Origin: Daphnia pulex
Lineage: Eukaryota > Arthropoda > Branchiopoda > Diplostraca > Daphniidae
DNA length: 64,000 nt
Assembly: GCF_021134715.1 (NCBI RefSeq)
Contig: NC_060021.1
Coordinates: 3,906,001 to 3,970,000, forward strand
Direction of reading: 5' to 3'
The notes under the pieces are model-generated. The model ran no database searches. It had not been told where the DNA came from and saw nothing but the letters and a program-made list of their open reading frames with translations. Shown here piece by piece: positions 31,360-43,900 of this stretch; the stretch's first letter is position 1; each line of letters begins with the position of its first letter. Both the position numbers and the translations under genes were made by a program.

Positions 31360-34276
31360 TGAGGGAAATCTATTATATCATTATGAAATCCAACTACGCA
31401 TTTTTTAATGATATCATCAACGAAATGCGCCACTACATCATCCGACAGTCCTTTAAGCTTTGTCGTTTGGCCATCAAGTTGAGAATAACCCTGGGGAGCG
31501 AGTGCTACCTTTGAAAGTGACCCTAAAGATCGGCCCATGACAACCACAGAGTATCTAGTCATATACATCGATTCAAAAAACATGATTTTATCAATTCGGA
31601 AAAAAGAACCATCTGACATGTAAGCGTAGTTATTTTTGCTTTTTTTGCGCGAATATAGTTTTAAGTAGTAAATATCGATGATTTACTCGCATTCCGAATG
31701 CGTGGAAACGATAAATAGGAACCTAAAGCTGTTTCATCAATTGGAAAATGTTCTGATGACAATAATGGATCTCCTGATTCTTCAAACAAATTTCGTAAAG
31801 CTATTTCCTCGTGAATGTTAATTTTGCAATTACTTGGTGTTCCAAGTAATGAAAAACTAACCCCCTCCACAGAAATGCAATTTTTTTTCTTAACCAGATG
31901 ATTGGGAATATGGAAAAGCACTTCTAATAAAAGAGATACATTTTTCGGTAAGATGTACTTTGTCATCAAATTCAACGCATCTTTTCTAACGACATTTCGT
32001 ATTAAAAACTTACTAGCCATTTGGTTTATAACCCCTTGGGTTCCCTTTGCCAACGATCTTAATTGACCATTAAACCACTCGGGAATGAATGTAGAAGTGG
32101 CCCAAAGGCAACCCCAATCAAGAACACTTTGCGAAAGATGCGTCAAAAAGATACAAGTTAAAGCGAATATGTTCAAGTGCATTGAGGGTTTCGCTTTCTC
32201 GAACGAAATTCGAAAACAAATATTCCACCTCTCTAACCTTTCTAACTTTTTGGAAACCTCATCTTGAAGCAGAACCTGAAGCCCATAGAAAAACATACAA
32301 AAGTCGTCAAAATAAATTTTGGGAAGTAAATCCTCTAAGACGCAGAAATAATATAATACAAATGCAAGATATTCAGATGTCTTCCAGTCTGATAAGCTAG
32401 CCAAAGAAGGAGGGGTTATGGTTATTTCATGGGGAGGCTTAATATTTTTCATTCGCATGTCAAAAATAGCCCTCTTATTCTTATTTAGATACCATGGCTG
32501 TTTGTGGTATTTCGTTTGAGTCCACAATGCAATAAAGAACTTTATGATACCCATGCAAACAGCATGCAGGTAGTCGGGAATTTCCGCTTTTACATGATCG
32601 AGGTATTTGAAATTCATGAACAAATTTGTACCGCAAATTCCATGATAAGGCTTTCCAGTCGCGAGCACCACATAGTTTAAAATGTATTTAAAAAATGTAA
32701 GTATAATTACGACTAAGCGGGCGATTCGTAGTGAAATACCTGAAGATCAGTATTGTGTTGATCCATACAGCAACTGGGAAAAGTAGGAAACGTAAAAGGT
32801 TCTGGATAAACACGAGAATGGCCCCTCTTCTTCCCCAGCTTTTTAAAAGTTTGCCCTAGAAAAATTCAAATACGCCAAGTGAACATGTGGTATATCGGAA
32901 TTGTAGTACAATTTTGTTTCAATAAGGCTAATATGTTCTTACCAGGATGCAAACACCAATCACAGCCAAACTCTCCATTAAATTGTGTGGAATTGCGCAC
33001 TATCGGTCGGGCTATAGCATCAACTGATACGATCAATGGCCAAAAAAATACTTAATTCCATTTAATTCAATCGGATCGGATTCCAGAGATTGTAAATCTT
33101 GAAGTGCAAATTCTAGGAAAGAATCGCGAGGACGTTTCTTGTTTCCGTACCACAATGCCATCAACACCATATTCGATCGTCTTTTTTTATACGGTACTTC
33201 GTTTATAACTGCCATACATGGCCAAAAACCAAATTTACTGGACTTAAAGAAGTCAGCACCATCAATATTTAAGATCCCAGTCATTGTTCTATTGGTGATA
33301 TGTCGATTCTTTACTAGGGCACGACAGCAATCACCAGAACTGACGTCTTTTCGAATCCCTTCATTTGGTATAGTTGCCGACACAAAATCTTTATTATCTA
33401 GCATGTCCCCTTCTTGTAGATAATGCAGCAACTGCTGTTTGATTGGTAGTTTCAGCATGAAACACGTCTTGTCTTCTTTAGATAATTTATGGCCACATGG
33501 TTGTCTAGCTGTAGGGATACCTTTAGAGTCAATTACAAGAATATGATTGCACTCTTTCTGAAGGCAAATGAATTGTTTTTGAATATTGACTGCCAAGTGG
33601 GAGTACTCATTTAAACACGATTCAGGATTTTGTAGTTGCTTTTGGCTGTCTTGGGTAGCAATTTGCGTCAATTTCAAACTTTGATGAAAAGCCTTCTTAG
33701 AAAGGTTATTCTTGAAATAAAACCCCAAGTTGAAAAGAGGCAAGTATTGTGATGGTTGGCAAAAGTTTTCACGGTGGATGTAAAGTTCATCCTAAACAAT
33801 CAAGGTAAATGTTTGTCAATAAAAATCAGCCGTTTAAGAATTTACACTTAAGTACCTCAGTTTCTGTTTCAGTTTGTGATGATGTAGATTCACAATAATA
33901 GCTACAGTTTTCATCCTCCGTAGATTCATTTATCTCTATTATCTATTTATTCAAACATAAGATATATAAATAAATTTATTGATACGTGATTAAAGAAAAT
34001 GCTATTAACACAAATAACTTCCTCATCAGTTGACGTTATTTCAAAATTGTTGTCTATATTTTCTACTTCATCAATGGTTGTTAAAAGGTTGGAGGGACCA
34101 CCATTTAGACTGTACAATCCTAATTCTGTCGTAAGTTCCGAAGACTTCATTATTTCTTCATTATCCTGCATCTCCCCCGTGTCTACTTTTGAATTCTTTT
34201 TGGCCAATCTCCTTTTAACATATCTGCTAAGATGAGTTCCATTTTCCTCGTCAAAAATTGTCTTTCTCTTTCCCAT
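31360..34276 (-). pseudogene. CACTA-like transposase, divergent copy D
   Basis: Minus-strand start at 34276 (MGKRKTIFDEENGTHLSRYV). Then a short acidic exon near 33840-33940; a long exon 32943-33791 with ILNIDGADFFKSSKFGFWPC and INEVPYKKRR; exon 32740-32855 (KKLGKKRGHSRVYPEPFTFP); a large piece 31661-32680 (KPYHGICGTNLF, EIPDYLHAVCMGII, CLWATSTFIPEWFNGQLRSL); and a tail near 31360-31619 (SDGSFFRIDKIMFF). The DG.....S....fWP motif, an F.G..GC..C.hpG zinc-type motif near 32960 and D..HavcmG are typical of CACTA-like transposases. Lesions: a frame slip in a T run near 33045, no acceptor before the 32.68-kb piece, and another shift near 31640. Its 5' end faces the BEN-like gene, and its 3' end abuts a LINE fragment. 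Confidence 0.65.
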
Positions 34277-34442
34277 GATTAATACCTACACTTTTCTTTT
34301 ATAACTCAATTTTTTTTTATTTTGAAAAACTGAAAATGTCTAATTCTTAATTTATTAGACAGTTTGTAACAATGAGACGTCTGCTAAAAATAAATAATAG
34401 GAACTATTTTAACCTTAATGAAGTGATATTTTTAGAGACAGA
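34277..34442. promoter_or_regulatory. 166-bp bidirectional spacer
   Basis: Separates the ATG of transposase copy D (minus, 34276) from the ATG of the BEN-like gene (plus, 34443). It is very AT-rich. The tight spacing implies overlapping or shared promoter and 5' leaders. No specific motif is claimed. Confidence 0.4.
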
Positions 34443-37069
34443 ATGGCACCAAATGAGGCGCAAGAAACCTGTTATATCCTTCTCAAATTCGCAAACGGAG
34501 AATTGGGAATGGGAACTCTAGATTTCATTAAGAAACCCATTCTACATGTTGGTTTGTTTTCAAGGGGGGCACAAGTTCAAGATCTTATACGGGATGAAAC
34601 TGAAATTGCTGTTGTATAAGCTTGATTTTCTTAGAATACTTGTTAAATTTAATAATCAGAGGTGTGCGTTGACAATTTCAAGGTGGCCAAAAGATCAACA
34701 GTTTTCTTTCAAGATTCCTGTTGTAGATACGTCAAGTTTCAGAAAGTGGCCTTTGAAAGCTGCCACTCTTCTGGCATGTTCTGGTACGTAATAGTATATT
34801 GTTTTGGTTAATTTAAGAATGTCTTAGATTTCATTGAATACTTTTGTATATTTTTAGATAAGAAACGAGATATCATACAGAGAAGAAATGATATGGCTGC
34901 ACAGAAAACAATCTTGAATTCTCAAGAGTTACGAGAAGCAATGACAGTGTCTGAAGATGAAAGTGATAACGAAGATGATAATGAAGATGACAGCAGTGCA
35001 GATGAAAATAGAAATGCAATCCCGAAAGAGTCACCACTGCCATCACCTAAGTCATTCGCAACTTGTTCGCGACCAAACATATCGACTGCAAATAACAAGT
35101 TCGTCACACCCAGCCTTTTTGATTCAAGCTTCACCAGGAGGTAACGGTGTGTAACTTAAAAACAACGCCGTCTTATCCAAGTTATCAAATATTTCTTCCT
35201 CGCCACCGTTTACTCCATTACATTCAAGAATCAATAATGAACGTCACCAGTATGGAACTCCAGTTACTGGGAAACGGACGATTCGCCAAGTATGTTTCTT
35301 CATTATGCTTTATTTTCTTAAACTTGACTAAATGGAATTTGTTGTGGCTTGAATAGGAAAATGAACTGTTAAGGTCTAAAGTTGAAAAGCTTAAAGAAAC
35401 CATGGCTTCTAAAGAAGATCAACTTAAAACGCAGGAAGAAGAAATGCAGAGAATGGAAGAGGAACTGGCTGCAACGAAATCTAATATGCTAGATAATCCA
35501 TATCTGTTCTTTCCCATAGTAAGTAAACTCGAAGCAGCTTGATATTGACTAAATTCCAAGCCTTTTTTATTTTTATTTCATCTGTTTTTTAGCCTTGAAG
35601 GAAGGTTTGCAGTTGCTGCAATCAATAATTTCTACGGCTGGTGAACATCATCTCCTCTTCAAGACAGGACCAGGAATACAGCTTTGACAGCTAGTGGTTT
35701 TCAGAAGGTACATTTAAAATTTTTAAATGTTCTCTTGTCTTTCAATCAAGCCCCTTTGTGGCACCTTCGAGATTTTAAAAGTCTCTTTTCGTTTTTTTTC
35801 TTGATTAGGAAATTTAAAAATTTAGTTTTCGCAGTGTTCTCTGGGTTTGTCATGTTTTAATCTTGCTGTCGCACCTCTTGTATCGAATTTAAACTCCAAA
35901 AGATTGATTCCGTAATAAAACTGTTTGAAACGTAGCACTTTGGCTGGATTCTGTTCGTCCTGCCCTCTAGTGTTCATTTTATCTCTACATGCTATAGAAA
36001 ATGTCGTCTGCTGGGGAATCCAACTAAAAGTCAATCTGGGTGTCTTTTTCTTTTGCAGATATCTCGCGAACGAAGAAATCACACGATTTTTTTATTTGTG
36101 TTAATGTTAAAGGGATAGTTCTTCTTTCAATTAGAAGCAATCGCATTCTCTAAATTTTTGGCAAGCTATCTTTTATTTGTTTTAGAAGTTTTCCCTTTTT
36201 TGGGTGTTTTTTCCCCTTTATCACCCTGTTAATTTCGTTTACGCTTGTAAAAATTAAGTGACTTAGATGTAAAAACTAAATCTACGTCGAATGCGATAGG
36301 TCCCGTCGTGATCGGTGTATCACGAGAGCGTCAAAGTCCCGAAAACCGTTTTCGTCGCCCCCCGCCCAATTCCCCAGGGACCTCTCAGGGTTAATGGTAT
36401 TTGGAGCGCTGTCGGAACTTTTGTTTCTTCAAATCTCTCACCCTTAAAAGGCGGTAAGCCTTCGGCTTTTTAAAATAAGAATTTTAAAAATCTCTCAGGG
36501 ATAATCATTGTTTTGGTTTTACTACATTAGGTAAAACTTAGCCGAACGTGTGCTACTCTCATTAATCCGAATGCCCTGAAAAACGCTGTCAGTTACGGGA
36601 ATGGAGGCAAGAAAACAACGGACATGAATGCGATGATAAATATTATCATGGAGGACATTTGGGACAGAAAATTCATGTCCGAGCATTCTCTTAGTGGAAA
36701 TGAAGCAAAAAATGACAAGTCTGACAAACCAGCGAAGCCTGCCCTACCCAATGATTCCGTTCAGGCAATCATAAGTATTCATTTTATACTTTATAGAAAA
36801 AAAACCAATGCATAACAATTTACCCTTTCGCATTTTTTTTAGATTATGTCACCGAATTTTGGAGAAAGCAATACACCTTCACCCTGGAAGCAAAGCACAT
36901 TAGGAGTGCTATCAGTAACAAACTCTCGACCGAAAACTCGGCGTTCAAGAAAAGATCAAAAATTGTTGCATCAGAAACTGCCAGAAATAATTTAACCGCT
37001 GATGATGATGGACAACCTAATGGTGCTGCTGGCGGTGATGAAGACGAAGATGACGAAATAGCAAATTAA
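34443..37069 (+). CDS. Acidic coiled-coil protein with BEN-like C-terminal domain
   Basis: Exons: 34443-34613 (start MAPNEAQETCYILLKFANGE), 34660-34783, 34858-35140, 35229-35289, 35357-35518, an uncertain exon in 35593-35707, then 36531-36774 and 36843-37069 (stop). Introns are GT..AG with matching phases. Order: N-terminal globular part ending FRKWPLKAATLLACS; acidic stretch (SEDESDNEDDNEDDSSADEN); coiled coil (ENELLRSKVEKLKETMASKE, EEEMQRMEEELAATKS); C-terminal helical domain with CATLINPNALKNAVSYGNGG, KPALPNDSVQAIINYVTEFW and IRSAISNKLS, resembling a BEN domain (DNA/chromatin binding); and an acidic tail ending DDEIAN. In the 35.6-35.7 kb exon the coding-like frame meets a TGA, so that exon may be decayed or differently spliced. 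BEN assignment is moderate. Its head-to-head neighbour is a transposase gene. Confidence 0.55.
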
Positions 37070-37962
37070 TTATTTAAATAACTCTTACATGTTCATTTTA
37101 AATCATCAGCAGTTCTGCTGAGCAAATTAATTATCTATATTTGCAATATTGCGTGTTTTTACAATAATGTTGATTTAAAGATTGAATGAAAATTATTGTC
37201 TTATTATTTATTTATATTAATTAATATATTCATACATTTTTAAACGTGTAAAAACAAGGTTTCAAAAATCTAATATGAAACATCATACATAAAGTTTGCT
37301 TATCACAACATTAAAATAAAAGGCTTGGGGCAACCTTGAATAAATAAGTTTGGTCCAAGCTTAAAAACAGTATTATTAAAAGTTAAAGTTTTTGAGATTG
37401 GAATCCGCGAGCTTGTGCTGGGCTTGGGAGCAAGTCTAGCGCAAGCTCGCTCTAAGCCGTTTATTTTCTACGGGTACACCTACACCTGGGAAACTGAAAC
37501 CTGTAACAGGTATGAAACTGAGTCTGTGGGTCACATGGGAGATTATGAGGTGGATGACCGTCGATTATGGAATCATCTATGAACTGAAATAATAAATGAT
37601 GTTATGCATGAATTCCGTGATGAAAGGAAGAATGTTTGAAGGGAAACTTAATTGATGACGCCATGTTCCCCTGCCCATGTAGCACACAGATCTGTTTCAG
37701 ATACAGTTTTGTTTCACGGGAAATTCGCCTGGATTTTTTCTGTTCTTGGCTTTCAAGTCGATTTTTACCCTGAAAAAATTTATCTGTTTTGTCTCTGTTT
37801 CCAAACCTAGGTACAGTTCTGTTTCCCTCCAGTAAAACTGAATGCTAGTTTGGCTCTGTATTTGGCACAGATTTGTTAGCTGGCGCTTTAGACCCCTTAT
37901 AACGCCAGCTCAAATCAGGATATACTTGGAAGTAGTCTACGTGACTTAAGGAGGCATTTACG
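37070..37962. other. No gene recognised
   Basis: AT-rich 3' flank of the BEN-like gene, then mixed DNA with short GCTTGG / GCAAGC-type repeated words near 37320-37450. No ORF could be supported. Confidence 0.35.
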
Positions 37963-38345
37963 GTGGTCGTGACGCTCCTGTCCATGGTCCAAGGCTTTGC
38001 GATTTACGAAGCAGGTCGCTTGTCTAGTCTCCATTTCGACGCGTCACGGCTAAACGGACTGAGTTTCTTGCTGAAACAACCCAACGATTCAAATGTGTGG
38101 CGCACATCGTACAAGCAGGACCTCGTTTCATCTCAAGTGCATAAAAACGTTACCCGATGATCTAACTCGTGTTTAAGTGCCGCTTTGGCAATACAAAAGT
38201 GCCGACAATTTTTTAGAAGAACTCCCTTCTTTCGAATTAGTCTCAGACCACAAACCGTTAATCCTGATTCTGAATAACTATGCGAGAAGTTAGATAACCC
38301 CCGCCTATTGCGTTTGCGTCTAAAAATGCAACGATATTCGTACTT
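37963..38345 (+). pseudogene. Gypsy-type RNase H fragment
   Basis: The first frame gives DASRLNGLSFLLKQPNDSNV; a second gives FLEELPSFELVSDHKPLILI followed by LNNYAR and, after a shift, an N.RLLRLRLKM-like piece near 38310. The F.LvtDHKPL..ILN.y...l.NpRL.Rlrlkm signature is the RNase H part of Gypsy pol. Flanking RT and integrase are absent. Confidence 0.6.
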
Positions 38346-39481
38346 TGCCCGGAATTATTTTTCCTATGTATCAAGGGATTGTATATCGATACAAAAATGA
38401 TTCGATACATATAGGAAACAGAGAAAAGCGAAGGATTGGACCGGAAATAGGATGAAAGTCACATATACAGCAATCGGCAACGCCGCTTAAAATGCATAAA
38501 AAAGGTTCGAAATGGGGGTATCACTAAAATCGTGATATCTCGGGTATCTGAACGAATTTTTAAAAAATCCTTTTTAGGATTCTGGAAGAGAGATGAAAAG
38601 TTATTTCGCGAATATCAATTCCGATTATCTCGGGAAATAAAAGAACTAAAAATCGGACGTTGTTCCATTGGAATCCTCTTTGCGATTCTGAACAGAACAG
38701 ACGTATTCCTTATTTTTAAAGTCCTTTTCCGGATAACGATCCGATTTTTCGTACCCTTTTCTTATGAACAATGTCAATGCTTTTGGGTTGTGGTTGCACC
38801 AACCTGGTACTAATAAGAATCCAAGATGGCAACCTCGAACCACTCTATAACCAATATACTAAGCAACTTTAACCCTGCTTTAAAGTGAAATATATCCCAA
38901 ATGGCATTCAATATTTAAACTCTGCAAAAACAGGCGAATCCGAAGTGAAAAACTGGTTAGGCCTTAGTTTTTTTTTTATGTTTAGGTCCAATAGAGGTGT
39001 TCTGTCCCCGTTTCTCCCCGCTCGGTGGTCGGTGTCGCTGCAGGGCTGGGGAACGGCAGTCTCGCTTGCACCTTCGTGTAACTTAGATCGTTGAGATTTT
39101 ATGTGGCTCAACTGGTTCCAGAAACGTACGCCAATTTTTTTTTCCATCATCACCAAACACAATAGCGAGGATGTCCCCGGAGTAGCTTACGTTTGAACCA
39201 CATTTTTTTCCTGTATTATTTTTTGTAAATTTTTCAATAGAAGGTGTCAACAAAAAAGAAAAAAACTAAAACTATGACGTTGCTATCCATCATCGTGTCC
39301 CGAAGAAACAGTGCCATCGAATGTGCATTTCAAATTTTGTAGGTCGTCTGTCATCGAAACAACATAGAATCCCTTAAAAATAGTATTAAATAGGATTCAA
39401 TCATTCAAGTTATGTTATGTTTAAAATAAATATTTATTCAAGAAGTTTTAAAATCAATTAATGTCATTTTATTAAATAACA
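38346..39481. other. No gene; contains a dispersed repeat
   Basis: Apart from the repeat at 38646-38850 nothing coding is supported. Short ORFs at 38532-38813, 38885-39094 and 38908-39162 lie in repeat-derived DNA on opposite strands. Confidence 0.35.
38646..38850 (-). repeat. Dispersed repeat, second copy of the 28.9-kb family
   Basis: On the minus strand it carries TTATAGAGTGGTTCGAGGTT and then CATCTTGG, followed by TTAGTACCAGGTTGGTGCAA. This matches the left end and the inverted core of the 28870-29165 element. Only one end is recognisable. Confidence 0.5.
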
Positions 39482-39553
39482 GACTGCGTGGCGCAACGGT
39501 AGCGCGTCTGACTCCAGATCAGAAGGTTGCGTGTTCAAATCACGTCGTGGTCA
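39482..39553 (+). tRNA. tRNA-Trp (CCA)
   Basis: A complete 72-nt cloverleaf. The acceptor GACTGCG pairs with CGTGGTC (G-U pairs included) with discriminator A; the D arm has GCGC..GCGC; the anticodon loop CTCCAGA carries CCA between TCTGA/TCAGA stems; the T arm is GCGTG TTCAAAT CACGT. No intron and no encoded CCA tail. It is followed by a short T run. An identical gene lies in inverted orientation 339 bp downstream. Confidence 0.93.
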
Positions 39554-39892
39554 CATATTTTATTTCTCAGCAAACGACATTTACTACGCTGGAAGGGCTT
39601 ACAAATTTGGTGAATTTTTAACTTTCCGAAATAGCTTTTATCGTGAATTATCTGTAGTCGAATTGTTTTTTTTTTGTTTGTTTTGTTTTTGTTTTGTTTA
39701 TTTTACTTGTCGTTATTTTTTTATCCAATCGTAGAATGGGAAATGTAGGATTGTAGGTGTATGACTTTCCAGAAGATGTCTAATGATGGATCAGAGATAA
39801 GAAACCCAAAATATGATATGTTAGTAGTCAGTACAAAATAAAAACACTCATGACAAATGTGATTAGTTCTGAAATATTATCGAAAAAGAAAC

Positions 39893-39964
39893 TGACCACG
39901 ACGTGATTTGAACACGCAACCTTCTGATCTGGAGTCAGACGCGCTACCGTTGCGCCACGCAGTC
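39893..39964 (-). tRNA. tRNA-Trp (CCA), inverted identical copy
   Basis: The reverse complement of 39893-39964 is identical over all 72 nt to the gene at 39482-39553, with the same anticodon CCA. On the minus strand it is followed by TTTCTTTTTC, a suitable Pol III terminator. The two genes converge, 3' ends facing each other. Confidence 0.93.
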
Positions 39965-40999
39965 GTATAATATTTCAACAAGAAAAATATAAAGATGTGT
40001 GGAAGAATAAATCTTGCTAAGACTTCTGCATGAACGATTGTTTTATTCTGCTTTCAATCATTGCTCATCAAGCACTTTTTTTAATTCAATTTTATCAATA
40101 TCAATATAATTTATTGTTGAACTCTGTGTTGTCATTTGGCAGTATTTCTCCCTCATATAATTGTTCAGTTTCCGGACGTAGTTTTTAACTCAAACTTGCA
40201 ATTATCACTTAAATTTTGGAGTCTCGATCGCGATTTCAATTATTCGACGCGGTTTACGGAATGAGTTGGATATTTTCAAAGTTAGTGCTCGACGTCGATG
40301 TGTCGTAGTCGTACGGTCGGGTTATTATGGACTGTATCAAATTACCATCTTCCCAAGTTAGATTGAGATTCACCAAATGACAGTGTATCAATTACGTTCA
40401 CGTTGCGTGTGCATTCACCAGTTTTCGCAACTTGTTTTGGATGTAGAACAGATCGTTCCAGCGACACCGATTCCATTGTAGGTTAGCTGGCTGCGGATAC
40501 AGAAAAGTAGAAAACCAGGAAAACTGTATTTTTATTCTTTTCCGAAAGAGTTGTTTGTTCGCCGAGAAGAGGCTTCGTTTGTTCCCATGTTCTTGCGCAG
40601 GCGCACAACTGATTACGTGGCAGAGTGCCTTTGGGCCATTCGGATTTGTAGTCTGTCAATTGCCGACCTGAAGAACCCGGCAGACGTGGAAGTGCTTCTA
40701 GTTTAAACGAAAATTTAGGTAATTGTATTGAGCAGCTCTGCTATCTGCGTCTCTTATCTCACACATTTTCTGCGGTCGACATTCTTTGCAATTCTCTTGA
40801 TTCGCCAAACCATCGGATTCTCCGTACTTGGCAGATCTGTTATTTGGGTCAGTTTTGATTGGCTCGGTGTGTACTATCTCTGTGTGTACATAACTGGTGG
40901 AGTTTGACACGTCGTCCGTTCGTTCGTCGTCGTCTAGTTGTTAGGCTTTTGATTTGTAACTTTGATTTGTTTTCTCTTTTGCGCTTGATAGGTGGGAAG
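39965..40999. other. Upstream region and probable 5' UTR of SEC24C/D
   Basis: No protein-coding ORF is supported. GC rises toward 40.5-40.7 kb. An acceptor-like GATAG at 40986-40990 lies just before GTGGGAAG and the SEC24 start ATG, so a 5' UTR intron starting somewhere near 40.72 kb (for example GTAATTG) is plausible. The promoter is expected here but no motif was assigned. Confidence 0.35.
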
Positions 41000-43900
41000 A
41001 TGAATCCCAATGATCAGTACTTCCAACAGCAACAGCCTGGCTATGGTGCTCCTCCACTTGGACAAAACTATGGAGGCATGATGGCTCCTCCAGCGAGGAC
41101 ACCTGTGATGCCAAACCAGCCTCAACAGTTTCCTCCAGCAAATGGACCACACAACATGAATCCTTACGGGCAGCCTTCACCCAGACCGCCCATGGCCCAG
41201 TCATACGGTCATTCTCCTCTGCCACCGCAGGGAGCCAACCCACATCAACTGGCCCAGCAAATGGGTGGCATGAGTTTGGCAGACAACAGCCTGAAATCTC
41301 CGATTCCCACCATGTACCCTCCCATGAACGGAAATGTTTCCCCAGCACCAGGAAGCTTTCCTCCCAGGCCTCCCATGGCATCCAACCTTCAGGCCAGCCC
41401 GATGCCTCCACAGCCACTAACTCCAGGAATGGCACCGCCAAGGCCTGGCTTGATGCCTCCTATGCAGCAGATGGGACTTGCGTCCCCACAGCAACAGTAT
41501 CAGAATGGACCTGGTCAGTGCTGGTTCAACCTAATTGTTTTCCTTCCCCGTTAACCAAAGTTTACTTGTTGTTTTGCAGGTATGGAGAACATGGGACATG
41601 CAGTAAACGGTCAGCAGTTTACCAGCCCCAGACCTCCAATGGGCGGGGGTTTCCCGGCCGGGCAACCAGGTGGATTTCCTGGCCATCCGCCGATGCCATT
41701 CCAGCAGCCTCCAATGCAGCAGCAGCAACCACCACAACAGCAGCAAGGCGGATACGACAGTATGGGCAGCCGCTATCCTTCCAGTCCTAGTTATCCCCCT
41801 GGAATGTCTGGCCCAATCCCTGGACCCAATTCTCAACCTATGCCACCGCAACAACAGGCCCGACGTCTGGACCCCGATCAAATGCCCAGCGCCATTCAAG
41901 TGATGGAGGACGACAAACGGTCGAGATCTGGACCTTTCGCCACCAGCCAGAAGGGCCTCGTCCCGCCTCTGGTGACTACCCCGTTCGTAACTCAGGATCA
42001 GGGCAATTCCGGTCCCCGCTTTGTCCGCTCATCCATGTACAGGTATGAACTGGATAATGGTTTTTTTTCACTAATTGTTTGAATCGATTGTTGTAAATCC
42101 AATTTCCTTTTGTTTGTTTGCAGTGTCCCCGCTTTACCCGATATGATGAAGCAAACGGCTGTGCCTTTCGGCCTGGTGATCAGCCCGTTTGCCCAGCTGG
42201 AGGAAGGAGAGCAGCCGCCTCCCGTGGTGGACATGGGCGAGCTGGGTCCGGTCCGCTGCGGCCGCTGCAAGGCCTACATGTGCCCGTTTATGCAATTCAT
42301 CGACGGCGGCCGCCGATTCCAGTGTCCGTTTTGCAAGGCGACCAGCGAGGTGCCGTCTGAATATTTCCAGCATTTGGACCACACCGGAATGAGAATGGAC
42401 AAGTACCAGCGGCCGGAGCTCTGCCTCGGCTCGTACGAATTCGTCGGGACCAAAGATTATTGCCGGAACAACGTCTTCCCAAAACCGCCGGCCTATATTT
42501 TCGTCCTGGACGTGTCGTACAACAACGTCAAGTCCGGCCTGGTCCACCTCCTCTGTCAGAACATCAAAAGTATATTGCAGAACTTGCCCAGAGAGTCGGT
42601 GGGCGGGCAGAAGGGCGGGGCCCGAGTCGGTTTTATCACCTACAGCAAGGAAGTTCATTTCTACAACATCAAATCGTCGCTGGCCCAGCCGCAGATGATG
42701 GTCGTCGGTGACGTCGATGTAAATTTAATTGTATTTTGTGTGTTTGAAAGATTTTGTAATTCAACTGTTAATTTGGTGGGATTTAGGACATGTTTATGCC
42801 GTTGCTGGACGGATTCCTTTGCGATCCCGTCGAGTCGGAGAACATCATCGACCAGCTGATGGTGCAAATTCCGGCCATGTTTGCCGATTCCAGAGAAACT
42901 GAGACGATCCTCGGCCCGGCCATCAAGGCCGGCCTGGAAGCCCTCAAGGCGGCAGAGTGCGTCGGTAAATTGCTGGTGTTCCACTCGTCTCTGCCCATCG
43001 CCGAAGCGCCTGGCCGTCTGAAGAGCCGAGACGAGCGTAAACTGCTGGGCACGGAGAAGGAGAAGACGGTCCTGTCGCCGCAAACGACTTTTTACAACCA
43101 GCTGGGCCAGGAGTGCGCCGGATTCGGGTGCCGGGTCGATTTGTTCGTAGCCAACAACGCCTTCGTCGACCTGGCCACCATCGGCCAGGTGGCCCGGCTC
43201 ACTGGCGGCCAAGTGTACAAGTACACGTATTTCCAGGTCAGTCCAGTTAAATAAGGAGCCTTTTCAATCATTCCATTTTCTTGGGAGTTTTGATTTGCTG
43301 AATGATTTATATGATTGCAGGCGGACCTGGACGGCGAGCGACTGGTGGAAGACGTGCGCCGCAACGTGGAGCAGACGGTGGCCTTTGACTCGATCATGCG
43401 CGTGCGAACGTCGACGGGTGTGCGGCCCGTCGACTTTTACGGCCACTTTTTCATGTCGAACACGACGGACGTTGAGACGGCCGGCATCGACTCTGACCAG
43501 GCCATGACCATTGAAATCAAACACGACGACAAACTCACCGACGAGGACGGCGTTTACATCCAGGTCGGAAGAATTCAATTTGATTTATTGTTTGGTTTGA
43601 CAAATGTTGATGAATTTTTTGGACGTCAGGTGGCGGTGTTGTTCACATCTCCGGGCGGCCAGCGTCGGCTGAGGATTCACAATTTGGCGTTGAGCGTCTG
43701 CAACCAAATGGCGGACTTGTACCGCAGCTGCGACTTGGACACGGTCATGAATTTGCTCATGAAACAGTCGGTCACCAAACTGACGGAATCGTCGCCCAAG
43801 CAGATCAAGTATTGATGAACGCGACTCTACTCAATTATTCACTCGTTTCTAGACGGCCATTGATTTCATTGAATCATTTATTTGAAACCCCCCCCCCCTT

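Noticed and set aside
42134..42658. Long antisense ORFs over SEC24 (also 41531-41899, 42661-43212 and 44041-44679)
   Set aside because: They are mirror frames of GC-rich, strongly coding exons; their composition lacks domain motifs and they ignore the introns.
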